NCBI RefSeq assembly: GCF_003314435.2
Contig: NZ_QNVY02000004.1
Location: 62,001-126,000 of the forward strand
Source: Flavobacterium petrolei
GTDB lineage: Bacteria > Bacteroidota > Bacteroidia > Flavobacteriales > Flavobacteriaceae
Length of the DNA: 64,000 nt
Direction of reading: 5' to 3'
Shown: one piece after another, positions 39,405 to 48,248 of the stretch
How positions within the stretch are numbered: the first letter of the stretch is position 1
How the letters are laid out: the number at the start of each line of letters is the position of its first letter
The notes under the pieces: model-generated
What the model was told of the DNA's origin: nothing
The model's database searches: none
What the model saw: the letters and a program-made list of their open reading frames with translations, nothing else
Made by a program: the position numbers and the translations under genes

Positions 39405-41858
39405 TTAAAATTTATAAGTTACCGTAAGGTTTACATTTCTGGGGGCTCCAGGAAATAATCGAAGGAAGTTTTGAGCTCCTAACCAATAAGTTTTATTCAA
39501 TAAATTACCGGCATTTATAGCAATTTGCATGTTGCTTTTGTTGGGTTTGTAGTAAAGGGCGGCATCAAAAATAGTGAAATCAGGAATGATGAAAGATCTG
39601 GTAAACCATGGCACTTTACTGCTTTGATATTGTACTCCAAAACCAACTCCGAAATCACCTAAAGCTGAAGTCGGATCAAAATTATATCGAGTCCAGAAAT
39701 TGGCACTGTTCTTTGGTGTATTTTGCTTTCGTGCTCCAATCAAAGAAACATCTCTATCATTAGTAATTTTTGCATCAATATAACTATACGAAGCGTTAAT
39801 TTGCCAGTTCGATGTGATATATCCTGCAATGTCCCACTCAAATCCGCGACTGCGTTCAGCACCTCTAGTAACCAATAAATCTGGGTTGTTTGGGTCATTT
39901 GCATTCATCAAAATATTTTTTTGATTGATTTCGTAAATTGCCATATTTACGCTTATTCTATTGTTGAATAAAGTGGCTTTGGCTCCAAATTCTTTCAAAT
40001 TACTTTCCAAAGGGTCAAACAAACTTCCTCCTGGCAAAGAACCCGTTTGTGGCATCAAAGTAACCGTATTTGATTGTGGTTGATACCCTTCTAGATAAGT
40101 CGTATATATATTGAGAGCGTCATTGATTGCATATGTAACTCCAATTCGTGGCAACAAAGCCGTTTTTTTTACTGTCAATTCGTTATTTGTCTCATAATTG
40201 GTAATGTCTTCAAACCATTCGTTTCTTAAACCCAATAAAAAAGTGAATTTCTCCCATTGAATCTGGTCCTGAATATAAATGGCATTGGTTGAGGTAAGTG
40301 AGGAAGGAAGTGCAGTTCGTACATTTAAGGTATAATCTTCGATATTTCGAATGGTGTATGATGGATTATTTAAGTTGAAATAATTTACATTGGGTTTAGG
40401 CAACAGAACTCCGTCTACGGTAATAGTTTGATAATTGGTAGCATTTGCTATGACAAACGAATTAGCAACTGTTCCGTCTTTTAGAAGATAACCTCTGGCT
40501 GCATTTTGTCCACCACCTTTGGTTTTGTTCCAGCTGCTTAAATCGTAACCGGTGAGTAGTTTGTGACTGAGTTTTCCTGTTTTAAAATCAAAATTTAAAA
40601 AAGCACTCAAATTATCAACATTCCAGTATTGCTGGCGTTGCACAAATTGCATCATTGCCAGACTTGCCACAGCCTGGTTGTTCATATCAACTGCAAAAGC
40701 ATTAGTGGTTCGGTGTTCCTGAAGATCTTCGGTCCAAGATTGTTTCATGTAGGAGGCATTAAAACTAATTTTAGAAGTAAATTTATGTGCCAGATTCGTC
40801 ATCAAAATCATTTCTTTCGACTTGAAAAAATCATTTGGAGCGCCTAGATTAAGGCTTATCGGAGTTTTGTTTAGGTTTGTAACACCAGTAACAGCACCGA
40901 AAATTGGTTGTCCTCTGTCGAGAATTCCAACCATATTACTCAAAATCATTTCCGTATTTATAGCCGTTTTCTCATTTGGAATATAACTGAAAGAAGGAGC
41001 TATTAAAAACGATTTATTGCTAACCAAATCACGGAAGGATTTTGCTTCCTGATACGCTCCGTTCACGCGATATAGTAGCGTTTTGGACTCGTTTAAAGGA
41101 CCTGTAAAATCTAAAGTTCCCCGAAGGGTACTAAAACTTCCCACGCTCATACTAACTTCTTTTCGATCAACTGCCAATGGTTTTTTGGTAACTAAATTGA
41201 TACTTCCCCCAGGATCAACGGAAGAGAAAGTAGCACTTGATGGTCCTTTAATTACTTCAACACGTTCAATATTATTGGTCAAAGGTTGCAGAAAATAATA
41301 CTGACGCGTACGCATTCCGTTTATTATTTGCCCTTCTTCATTTTGGCTGATGCCTCGAATCGAGTATTGATTATAGTAGCTCGACGGAATCACACCGCTG
41401 GCCATTTTTACGGCATCGCCGAGGTAAAAAGCATTTTTATCTGCAATCAATTCTTTGGTAATCGTAGAAATAGATTGCGGAATATCTTTGTTAAGTGCTG
41501 CAATTTTTGTTGCCGAAAAAGAATAGTCGCTATTGTACTTTTTGGAAGAGCGACCAACTATTTCTACGGTTTGTAATTCAGTTGTATTCGAAATCATTTC
41601 GATGTTCATAAATGTAGAACGTGATTTTATTTGAATCGTTTTGTAGCCCGAAGCCTTAATTTCTATTGTTCCTTCTCCTTCCATAACGAAATTTCCGTCT
41701 GGAGTAGCTGTTGTTTCTATTTCAGAATTAACTAATTTTATGGTTGCACCAGCGATTGCTTCTTTAGTGTCAATATTTGTGATTTTACCTGAAATTTTCT
41801 GGGAGTTAGCAATGTAACTCCCTAAAATAAGGAGTAAAGAGATATATAAATGTTTCAT
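39405..41858 (-). CDS. TonB-dependent outer-membrane receptor (siderophore/metal type)
   Basis: An 817-aa receptor. Signal peptide (1-19), carboxypeptidase-regulatory-like domain (about 20-95: KISGKITNIDTKEAIAGATIKLVNSE), plug (about 110-260) with IPQSISTITKELIADKNAFYLGDAVKMASGV, RGISQNEEGQIINGMR and the FSSVDPGGSINLVTKKP box, then a 22-strand barrel ending in the sorting Phe (NVNLTVTYKF). The plug sequence is that of FhuA/FecA-like siderophore receptors. No TonB box is certain. Co-transcription with an ABC ATPase and two DUF3526 permeases is unusual for simple siderophore uptake and suggests metal or metallophore traffic. Confidence 0.9.
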   Translation of the reverse strand: MKHLYISLLLILGSYIANSQKISGKITNIDTKEAIAGATIKLVNSEIETTATPDGNFVMEGEGTIEIKASGYKTIQIKSRSTFMNIEMISNTTELQTVEIVGRSSKKYNSDYSFSATKIAALNKDIPQSISTITKELIADKNAFYLGDAVKMASGVIPSSYYNQYSIRGISQNEEGQIINGMRTRQYYFLQPLTNNIERVEVIKGPSSATFSSVDPGGSINLVTKKPLAVDRKEVSMSVGSFSTLRGTLDFTGPLNESKTLLYRVNGAYQEAKSFRDLVSNKSFLIAPSFSYIPNEKTAINTEMILSNMVGILDRGQPIFGAVTGVTNLNKTPISLNLGAPNDFFKSKEMILMTNLAHKFTSKISFNASYMKQSWTEDLQEHRTTNAFAVDMNNQAVASLAMMQFVQRQQYWNVDNLSAFLNFDFKTGKLSHKLLTGYDLSSWNKTKGGGQNAARGYLLKDGTVANSFVIANATNYQTITVDGVLLPKPNVNYFNLNNPSYTIRNIEDYTLNVRTALPSSLTSTNAIYIQDQIQWEKFTFLLGLRNEWFEDITNYETNNELTVKKTALLPRIGVTYAINDALNIYTTYLEGYQPQSNTVTLMPQTGSLPGGSLFDPLESNLKEFGAKATLFNNRISVNMAIYEINQKNILMNANDPNNPDLLVTRGAERSRGFEWDIAGYITSNWQINASYSYIDAKITNDRDVSLIGARKQNTPKNSANFWTRYNFDPTSALGDFGVGFGVQYQSSKVPWFTRSFIIPDFTIFDAALYYKPNKSNMQIAINAGNLLNKTYWLGAQNFLRLFPGAPRNVNLTVTYKF

Positions 41859-41892
41859 TTTTTTAGGTTGATGGAAATATTCTTATTTCCGT

Positions 41893-42588
41893 TTAGACAG
41901 TTTGGAGGTACAGCTCTTCGAGTTCATTTGCCGATATTTTATCCACTTCGATTATGGTGACAAGATTTCCTTGTTTCATAATTCCGATATGTGTGGCGAC
42001 TTCCCTTGCTCTAAAAATATCGTGGGTAGCCATTAATATTGCCGTTCCATCAGCTGAGAGTTCTTTCAGGATTTGCGAAAATTCATTAGAAGCTTTTGGA
42101 TCTAATCCGCTGGTGGGTTCGTCAAGAAGTAAGACTTTTGCCTGTTTGGCTACTGCAATCGCAATACCTACTTTTTGCCTCATTCCTTTAGAATAGCCTC
42201 CCAGATTTTGATTATGAGCTGTAGTTTGCAAACCTGCTTTTTTTAAAAAAAACGTTAGTTCATCTTTCGAATATTTAAAACCCGCTAAAGACGAAAAGAA
42301 TTTTAGGTTTTCGAGACCCGTAAGATTGGTATATAGAGTGACTGTTTCGGGAATGTAAGCAATATGTTTTTTGGTTTCCTCCGGTCTTTGTATAACCGAA
42401 ATATCATTTATTTTTAATTCTCCAGAGGTAGGTTTTATAAAACCTAGAAAGAGATTAATTGTTGTGGTTTTTCCTGCACCATTCTGACCCAACAGAGCAA
42501 AAATCTCTCCTTTTTTTATGGTTAAATTTAAAGCGTTTAAAGCAATTTGATTCCCGTATTTCTTGGTCAGGTTTTTAGCTGTAAGCAT
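41893..42588 (-). CDS. ABC transporter ATP-binding protein for the DUF3526 permeases
   Basis: A 231-aa CcmA/NatA-like ATPase: Walker A GQNGAGKTTTINLFLG (about 34-49), Q loop YIPETVTLY, signature YSKGMRQKVGIA, Walker B VLLLDEPTSGLDP, H loop ATHD. The signature S(K/G)GMRQ is typical of ABC-2 exporters. It is first in a run with the TonB receptor (34 bp gap) and two permeases, all minus strand. Together they could form an exporter energised here and coupled to a surface receptor. Confidence 0.92.
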   Translation of the reverse strand: MLTAKNLTKKYGNQIALNALNLTIKKGEIFALLGQNGAGKTTTINLFLGFIKPTSGELKINDISVIQRPEETKKHIAYIPETVTLYTNLTGLENLKFFSSLAGFKYSKDELTFFLKKAGLQTTAHNQNLGGYSKGMRQKVGIAIAVAKQAKVLLLDEPTSGLDPKASNEFSQILKELSADGTAILMATHDIFRAREVATHIGIMKQGNLVTIIEVDKISANELEELYLQTV

Positions 42589-42861
42589 AGTATAAATAGT
42601 TTTATTTGAATTTTAGAAATAGATACAATTCACCAATATTCAGAAGCTTCACTAATGAAAATCAGATTTAAATTGTTAAATGGAGTAATTTTAAAACATA
42701 GAAACAGACTGACAAAGAGTAGATAATACTCCAGTCGAAAAGTTTTTATGACTACAAATTATAATTTATACGTATGAAAAAGCAGTCGAGAACTAGCCAC
42801 TTCTCCCGTATTTAAAAAATAGGAATACGTGAACTCTCAATAGATAAATTAAAATGTAGTA

Positions 42862-43212
42862 TTAAACCAAGGAAGGTGGTGCTCGAAGTGCAAAAAGACT
42901 GCCTTTAAAAAAAGTTGAATTTACTTTAGCGTAAATGAATGCAAGCGGAGTTGCGTGAATAACTTTAGTAAAGGAATACGGATAAAAATCAGTTGGGATA
43001 AATGTACTAAAAGCAAAATGGCAAATAGAGCAGTTGGCATCAACCGAGTGGCTGTGCGTGATTTGATATTTGTTTAGGCTATTGCTATGATCACAATGTT
43101 TTTCAGTAATCTGCCTGAAAATATGTTCATAAGAATGGACTGTCTGAAATAACATTGCGAACAACACCATTAGAGACACTGAAAAATTAATAAAGATAAT
43201 TTTCTTTTTCAT
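42862..43212 (-). CDS. Small exported Cys/His-rich protein (DUF2946-like?)
   Basis: A 116-aa protein with an N-terminal signal or anchor (KKIIFINFSVSLMVLFAMLFQ), then HSYEHIFRQITEKHCDHS, HSHSVDANCSICH and a C-terminal LFALRAPPSLV. The His-rich stretch, CxxC(H) pair and RAPP tail are like DUF2946 proteins, small membrane proteins that sit beside TonB receptors for copper in Proteobacteria; this is resemblance, not proof. CSICH also fits a heme-c site, but no other cytochrome feature is present. The frame extends to 43260; ATG 43212 gives the normal signal peptide. It is 273 bp upstream of the ABC ATPase gene. Confidence 0.6.
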   Translation of the reverse strand: MKKKIIFINFSVSLMVLFAMLFQTVHSYEHIFRQITEKHCDHSNSLNKYQITHSHSVDANCSICHFAFSTFIPTDFYPYSFTKVIHATPLAFIYAKVNSTFFKGSLFALRAPPSLV

Positions 43213-43417
43213 TCTTAATTTTATGCAAACAGCATTGATTTTATAAACGAAGTAATGCAATTTGGCCGCAAATATAGGAATCTTAATTGCGATTTTGGTA
43301 CTGGGTTTGCTAAATTTTTATTGATTAATTTAATTTGTGAGTTGAAACTACTTTAAAAACTAACTACTTTAAGTACATTTAAATTACTACGTTGTGTATT
43401 TAAGAGCCATAATTTGA

Positions 43418-43440
43418 GGTACAAATCGAATCAAAATAAC
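43418..43440 (+). repeat. Direct repeat, copy 1, in the integration scar
   Basis: GGTACAAATC-GAATCAAAATAAC; matches copy 2 (43610-43632, GGTACAAATC-TGAACAAAATAAC) at about 20 of 23 positions. A shorter third GGTACAAAT stands at 43599. Such repeats near an att site may be arm-type sites of a tyrosine recombinase. Confidence 0.5.
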
Positions 43441-43469
43441 GCAAAATATCTAAAATAAAGTCTAAATAA

Positions 43470-43510
43470 AAACGAGTTAAAATATTTTTTATCAATATTT
43501 TAACTCGTTT
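43470..43510. terminator. Perfect 17-bp terminator hairpin in the scar
   Basis: 43470-43486 pairs perfectly with 43494-43510 (AAACGAGTTAAAATATT arm) with a 7-nt loop and a T-rich tail. No gene now ends here on either strand, so it probably belonged to a gene that has been lost. Confidence 0.75.
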
Positions 43511-43598
43511 GTTTTTTGTTGTTTTGTGATGCTTTGTTCTACTACTTTCCGATACAGAAATTAGCAGCCCCGTTTTTACTCGGGTTTACAGATCTTGA

Positions 43599-43632
43599 GG
43601 TACAAATAAGGTACAAATCTGAACAAAATAAC
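43599..43632 (+). repeat. Direct repeats, copies 2 and 3, in the integration scar
   Basis: Two GGTACAAAT units 11 bp apart (43599 and 43610), the second continuing as the copy of 43418-43440. The 5' neighbour TTGAGGTACAAAT is also shared with copy 1. Confidence 0.5.
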
Positions 43633-43816
43633 CAGTCAATAACAACAAACAAAACTTTATCAAATTTCATATAAAATATGTTTTTGTTGACTTTGAAGTA
43701 CTAAATTTCTAAGAACACATTAATCCAGTGGTTATTGTAAAGGTATAAAATTTTGTATTCATTTGTAATATTTTTTTAATGGCTATTTAAGAAATTTTCA
43801 ATTTGATAGGCGCAAT

Positions 43817-43841
43817 GGTTCGAACCCCTCATCGCCCACCA
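43817..43841 (+). other. Orphan tRNA 3' end: probable attachment-site remnant
   Basis: GGTTCGAACCCCTCATCGCCCACCA has the T-loop (TTCGAAC), the 3' half of the T stem (CCCTC), acceptor 3' strand ATCGCCC and CCA. The 5' side (GCAATG) does not complete the T stem and there is no D arm or anticodon arm, so no tRNA gene is present. This is what an attR of an element integrated in a tRNA 3' end looks like; the full tRNA would lie at the other end of the element or elsewhere. Confidence 0.7.
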
Positions 43842-43851
43842 AAAATTACAG

Positions 43852-43886
43852 ACCTGCAAAGTCATTTGATTTTGGAGGTTTTTTTT
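43852..43886 (+). terminator. Terminator following the tRNA remnant
   Basis: ACCTGCAAA / TTTGGAGGT (9 positions, one mismatch) with a 10-nt loop and T8 tail, 11 nt after CCA: the original tRNA terminator retained downstream of the att core. The rest of 43887-44050 shows nothing further. Confidence 0.6.
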
Positions 43887-44050
43887 GGTTCGAAAAATTG
43901 ACAGATATTTAATAAAATCTCTCAAAACCATTGATTAGTATAATGTCAGGTTCGAACTGCTTAAGGTTCAAAGACATAATTCAAAAACAATAATAGTTTT
44001 TTTCCCTCTACTTTTTTTCGTACTTCTTAGGATTAACGCTTGATTAATAA

Positions 44051-45385
44051 TTAATTATCAACCAAACAAATTACAAAAGCGGTTTTTCCATTGTCATTTC
44101 TATAAACCAGATAACCACCGTGGGCTTCGACAATGTTTTTGGATAACGTCAAACCTATTCCAGCACCTTCTTTTCTAGTAGTGAAAAATGGCAGGAAGAT
44201 TTTGCTTTCTATTTCTTGCTCGATACCTTTTCCATTATCGGTAATCATAATAAAGGTTCTTTTTTCTTTTACTTCCGCCGAAATAACAATCTGTTTCTTT
44301 ACGCCATCTTTCAAAGCATGTATGCAATTAGTCAAAAGATTTATCAATACCTGCTCCATTTGTTGTGGGTCAATATGGAGTCTGCGGTCGAAAGCAAAAG
44401 TATTTATAACTTCTATGTGTTCCTTTTTAAACAAAGGATTCATGATTTGACAACTGTTGTCAATTAACTTTGACAATTCAATTACTTCTTTTTTAGGAGA
44501 AGGCAACATGGCCAGTTTTCGGTAACTTTCCACAAATTGCTGTAAATGGTCGCTTCGTCTCAGCATTGTGGCAACACTACTTTTCATATCGTCTAAATCT
44601 TCTGCCGAAATGGTTTCCTGCTGTACCAATTCCTGTAAATTTTGTGAAAGTGACCGAATAGGAGTAATCGAATTCAAAAGTTCATGAGAAATCACCTTCA
44701 TCAGATTGACCCAAGCCTCTTTCTCTTTTTTCTCGATTACATTTTGAATTGAATCCAATAAGACAATAAAATAATCCGTATTGTAAATTTCGCTTCTCGA
44801 AGTCTGCATTAGAAATGTTTGTGTGTCTTGCTGATTAACACGTATTTCTAATGACGTTTTAATTTCTTGAAAATCCTGTTCCTCAATAATTTCACACAAG
44901 GAAGGTAAATGATTTTTTAAGTATTTCCATTTGGAAACTTTTGGCACATCAAAATGTTTGGAGAAATAATCATTCATCAAAAAGATATTCCAATCATTTC
45001 CTTCCTTTTGCAGAATAATAATTCCCGTTTCAATAGTATTTAGAATAGAACGATACACTATATCTTTTGAAACCTGCTCGTTTTCTTTATTTTTTAGCCT
45101 TTCATACAGCTTGAACAAACTAGAATAATTTTGATACGATTTATGTTTGGAAAAATCCGATGTAAAATCATTTTGTAAAATAGAGGTGATCGTTCTATCA
45201 TAAATCAAAAAGGCTTTTTTAATATAGAAATACATTTCGACTAAGAGAAGAAAAAGTACAAGAAGCCCAAAAAGTGCTGAAAAAAGTAATCCTTTTTGAA
45301 AAATAAATATGGAAATTCCAGAAAAGCAAAGAATAAAAATTAATCTAAGAAAAAGGAGTTGGTATATTTTTAAGGATTTAAACAT
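44051..45385 (-). CDS. Membrane sensor histidine kinase (NtrB/NtrY-like, partner of the NtrC-type regulator)
   Basis: A 444-aa kinase: two N-terminal helices with hardly any periplasmic loop (about 10-50), a HAMP-like/linker region, a PAS-like domain (about 105-210), a HisKA box VISHELLNSITPIRSL (phospho-His about residue 227), then the ATPase domain with NLLTNCIHAL (N), DNGKGIEQE (G1), FFTTRKEGAGIGLTLSKNI (F, G2). The tiny loop suggests it senses within the membrane or cytoplasm. It follows the regulator gene with 1 bp between, so the pair is co-translated. The likely job is to control the divergent efflux operon. Confidence 0.9.
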   Translation of the reverse strand: MFKSLKIYQLLFLRLIFILCFSGISIFIFQKGLLFSALFGLLVLFLLLVEMYFYIKKAFLIYDRTITSILQNDFTSDFSKHKSYQNYSSLFKLYERLKNKENEQVSKDIVYRSILNTIETGIIILQKEGNDWNIFLMNDYFSKHFDVPKVSKWKYLKNHLPSLCEIIEEQDFQEIKTSLEIRVNQQDTQTFLMQTSRSEIYNTDYFIVLLDSIQNVIEKKEKEAWVNLMKVISHELLNSITPIRSLSQNLQELVQQETISAEDLDDMKSSVATMLRRSDHLQQFVESYRKLAMLPSPKKEVIELSKLIDNSCQIMNPLFKKEHIEVINTFAFDRRLHIDPQQMEQVLINLLTNCIHALKDGVKKQIVISAEVKEKRTFIMITDNGKGIEQEIESKIFLPFFTTRKEGAGIGLTLSKNIVEAHGGYLVYRNDNGKTAFVICLVDN

Positions 45386-45386
45386 A

Positions 45387-46730
45387 TTAGTTGATGTTAT
45401 ATTTTTCTAAACGTCGGTATAATGATCCTCTGGACAATCCCAATTCCTCAGCGGTTTTGCTAATATTGTTATTGTTCTTGAACAATATTTTTTCGATGGC
45501 TGTTTTTTCGACCGCCGAAAGTTGAATATCGTCTTGATTGTTCTCGTAAGCCGTTATTTGTTCCAAATCCAAGTCCGAAACGGTAATATGATTGTTCTCG
45601 CAAAGAATAACGGCACGCTCTATTCGGTTCTCCATTTCCCGGATGTTTCCGTTCCAAGCATGTTTTTCGATTTGTTCCAATGCTTTTTCGTCAAAAGTGA
45701 TTTCAGCCCGTCCGTATTTAGCCATCATTTTTTGCAAGAGATAGTGTGCCAAAGGGATTTTATCTTCGTCTCGTTCTCGCAATGGAGGTAACACGATTTC
45801 CATAGTGTTGATGCGATAATACAAATCTTCTCTAAAGTTTTTGTCGGTAACTTCCTGTTTCAAATTCAAGTTGGTGGCTGTAATAATGCGGACATTTAGT
45901 GTCCTTGCTTTTGATTCTCCTAATCGGGTTACCATTTTGGTTTGAATTACCTGCAAGAGTTTAGATTGTAAATGCAATGGGACGTTTCCTATTTCATCTA
46001 AAAAAATAGTGCCGTTTTGAGCCATCTCAAAACGTCCTGGCGTATCAACTTTCGCATCTGTAAAAGCGCCCTTAGCATAACCAAATAATTCGCTTTCAAA
46101 AATATTGGAATTCAAAGAACCTAAATCAACATGAATAAAAGGATTATTTTTCCGCTCCGATTGGCAATAAATATGATGCGCCAAAACAAATTTACCAGTT
46201 CCATTCTCGCCAAGGATTAAAACATTGGCATCGGTTTTTGCCACTTTATCTGCCAGCGAATACGCCTTTTTTATAACATCTGAATTACCAACGAAAAATT
46301 CGTCTGCAATCCCGATATCATTTGGTTTCTTTTGCTCTTTCCGGCTTTTATCAACAGCTTGCTTAACAACGCTAAGTAATTTTTCGTTTTCCCAAGGTTT
46401 TAAAATATAATCAAAAGCACCAGCTTTTAAACCTTCCACGGCCGTTTCAACCTTGCCAAAAGCGGTCATCAAAATAACGACAGTTTTTGGCGAAAGCGTT
46501 TTTATTTCCTTTAAAAGATACAAACCTTCTCTTCCGTCTTCAAATCCTATTCTGTAGTTCATGTCGAGCAAAACCACATCAATGGTATTTTTTGCTAACA
46601 ATTCAACTACATTTTTTGGGTTATTGAGCGTATAAATGTTTTCAAAATGCTTTTTAAGGAGCATTTTGGAAGCAAAAAGTATGTCTTCTTGGTCGTCTAT
46701 GACTAAAATTGAGGCGTTGGTCTTTTTCAT
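45387..46730 (-). CDS. NtrC-family sigma-54-dependent response regulator
   Basis: A 447-aa activator: receiver domain (VIDDQED, phospho-Asp about 56 in LLDMNYR, then TAFG and KPW), AAA+ domain with GENGTGKFVLAHHIY (Walker A), GAFTDAK (sigma-54 contact loop, GAFTGA variant), GTIFLDEIGN (Walker B), R-finger region REDLYYRINTMEIVLPPLRER, and a Fis-type helix-turn-helix at the end (ISKTAEELGLSRGSLYRRLEKYNI). Divergent from the efflux operon, with two dyads between. It probably activates sigma-54 transcription of that operon and may regulate itself. Confidence 0.94.
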   Translation of the reverse strand: MKKTNASILVIDDQEDILFASKMLLKKHFENIYTLNNPKNVVELLAKNTIDVVLLDMNYRIGFEDGREGLYLLKEIKTLSPKTVVILMTAFGKVETAVEGLKAGAFDYILKPWENEKLLSVVKQAVDKSRKEQKKPNDIGIADEFFVGNSDVIKKAYSLADKVAKTDANVLILGENGTGKFVLAHHIYCQSERKNNPFIHVDLGSLNSNIFESELFGYAKGAFTDAKVDTPGRFEMAQNGTIFLDEIGNVPLHLQSKLLQVIQTKMVTRLGESKARTLNVRIITATNLNLKQEVTDKNFREDLYYRINTMEIVLPPLRERDEDKIPLAHYLLQKMMAKYGRAEITFDEKALEQIEKHAWNGNIREMENRIERAVILCENNHITVSDLDLEQITAYENNQDDIQLSAVEKTAIEKILFKNNNNISKTAEELGLSRGSLYRRLEKYNIN

Positions 46731-46774
46731 TCTAACGTAATATCTGTATTTTTTTATTCAGAAAATGGAATTAT

Positions 46775-46811
46775 TGTTCGGTTTTGGACAAATAGTGTTC
46801 AATTATGGACA
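46775..46811 (+). promoter_or_regulatory. Two enhancer-type dyads TGTTC-N6-GGACA
   Basis: TGTTC-GGTTTT-GGACA at 46775-46790 and TGTTC-AATTAT-GGACA at 46796-46811 have the same half-sites, the same 6-bp spacer and start 21 bp apart, i.e. two helical turns. They lie about 85-100 bp upstream of the predicted efflux start site and 45-80 bp before the regulator ATG. This is the expected layout of an upstream activating sequence for an NtrC-type protein. Confidence 0.7.
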
Positions 46812-46872
46812 TTGTGTAAATTTTATTGAAATTAAAAACCTAATAATAAGATTATTACAGTTTTTAATTTTA

Positions 46873-46888
46873 TGGTACGATTATCCTA
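46873..46888 (+). promoter_or_regulatory. Candidate sigma-54 (-24/-12) promoter of the efflux operon
   Basis: TGGTACG-ATTA-TCCTA has the -24 TGG(C/T)ACG block intact and a poor -12 block (TCCTA against TTGCA). The distance to the dyads and to ATG 46912 is right for a sigma-54 promoter. The -12 mismatch makes this tentative. Confidence 0.4.
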
Positions 46889-46911
46889 ATAGACTATACA
46901 AATAATAAACA

Positions 46912-48150
46912 ATGGACACCAAAATCGTACGTAAAACTAACAAAAATAAGTATCTTTTAATCGTTTTGCCAATTATCTTACTCCTCGGGTATTTTGTCTT
47001 TACTTCTGTGACTAAAAAAAGAAGTTTGAACGTAAAAAAAGTTGAAATTACGATTAAGACCGTAGAAAATAATTTTTTCGAAGATTTTATGTCTTTTCAG
47101 GCAAAAGCCGTTCCTTTAAATTCAATGTTAGTTAATATCATTGAAAGTGGAGCCGTTCAGGAAATATTTGTTGAAAACGGCGATATGGTCGTTAAGGGAC
47201 AGCCGTTAGTGCGCTTGTATAATCCTAATGCAGAATTGGCGTACATGCAGCAGGAAACAGCGATTATCGAACAAATCAATAATTTGAACAAAGCCAAACT
47301 CGATTTAAGAAATCAGGAATTGAATTTAGAAAAAGACTTGATCGGAATAGAACACGATTATCTTGATGCCAAAAACCTATTTGAATTGAACCACAAACTT
47401 TTTGACAAAGAAATACTTTCAAAAAATGAATGGGAAAAGACCCAAGAAAATTATCGTTTTCAAAAAGAGCGAATGAACATCATCAAAAAAAGTGTCAAAA
47501 AAGAAAAATTAGCAAATCAAGTCCAGATAGGACAATTGAATCAATCTATTGGTTTTATGAATAAAAGTTTGGATATTTTGAGAATGAATAAAAAGAATTT
47601 CCTAATCACAGCACCCATTTCTGGAAGACTTTCTTCCTTTGAACCTATACTCGGGAAAACCTATGTGCAAAATACAAGTATTGGTTCTATTGATGACAGG
47701 AAAGGCTATAAATTGATGGCCGACATCGATGAATTTTATTTGGATAAAGTTGCAGAGCAACAAAAAGGAACAGTAGATTTTGAAAACAAATCCATCGAAG
47801 TTCAAATAACCAAAGTGATTCCTGAAATTAAAAATGGTAGGTTTCAAGTAGAATTGGATTTTGTTTCCTCTGAAAAATTAGATTTAAAACAAGGATTGAG
47901 TTTTGGAGTGAAATTAAATCTGTCAGAAAAAACCAAGACGGTAGTACTTTCTAAAGGAAGCTTTAACGAAGAAACTAGCGGAAAATGGATTTTTGTTGTC
48001 AATGGCAACAAAGCAGAGCGAAAAGCAATCAAATTGGGGCGAGAAAACCCTTTGTATTATGAAGTTCTCAGCGGTTTAAAAGCGGGTGAAAAAGTGATCA
48101 CGTCTTCCTATAAAGATTACAAAGAAGTCGAGATTTTGAATTTAGAATAA
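46912..48150 (+). CDS. HlyD/RND-type periplasmic adaptor of an ABC efflux system
   Basis: A 412-aa membrane-fusion protein: one N-terminal helix (about 14-31), a biotinyl-lipoyl-like half (SGAVQEIFVENGDMVVKGQPLVRLYNPNAEL), a long coiled-coil hairpin (about 120-215), the second lipoyl half (NFLITAPISGRLSSFEPILGKTYVQN) and a beta-barrel and membrane-proximal part (VVLSKGSFNEETSGKWIFVVNGNKAERKAIKLGRENPLYYEVLSGLKAGEKVI). It links the inner-membrane permeases to the TolC-like protein at the end of the operon. First gene after the divergent regulatory region. Confidence 0.9.
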   Translation: MDTKIVRKTNKNKYLLIVLPIILLLGYFVFTSVTKKRSLNVKKVEITIKTVENNFFEDFMSFQAKAVPLNSMLVNIIESGAVQEIFVENGDMVVKGQPLVRLYNPNAELAYMQQETAIIEQINNLNKAKLDLRNQELNLEKDLIGIEHDYLDAKNLFELNHKLFDKEILSKNEWEKTQENYRFQKERMNIIKKSVKKEKLANQVQIGQLNQSIGFMNKSLDILRMNKKNFLITAPISGRLSSFEPILGKTYVQNTSIGSIDDRKGYKLMADIDEFYLDKVAEQQKGTVDFENKSIEVQITKVIPEIKNGRFQVELDFVSSEKLDLKQGLSFGVKLNLSEKTKTVVLSKGSFNEETSGKWIFVVNGNKAERKAIKLGRENPLYYEVLSGLKAGEKVITSSYKDYKEVEILNLE

Positions 48151-48248
48151 AGAAAAAGAGCTTAGAGGAAAGAAGCAAGAGTAAAGAATAAATAATAAAG
48201 AATAAAGAGAAATAAACAAATATCATCAATCAAAAAACGAATAATAGT

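Noticed and set aside
43801..43841. A complete tRNA gene ending at the CCA
   Set aside because: The 5' acceptor strand, D arm and anticodon arm are missing, and the T stem does not close on its 5' side.
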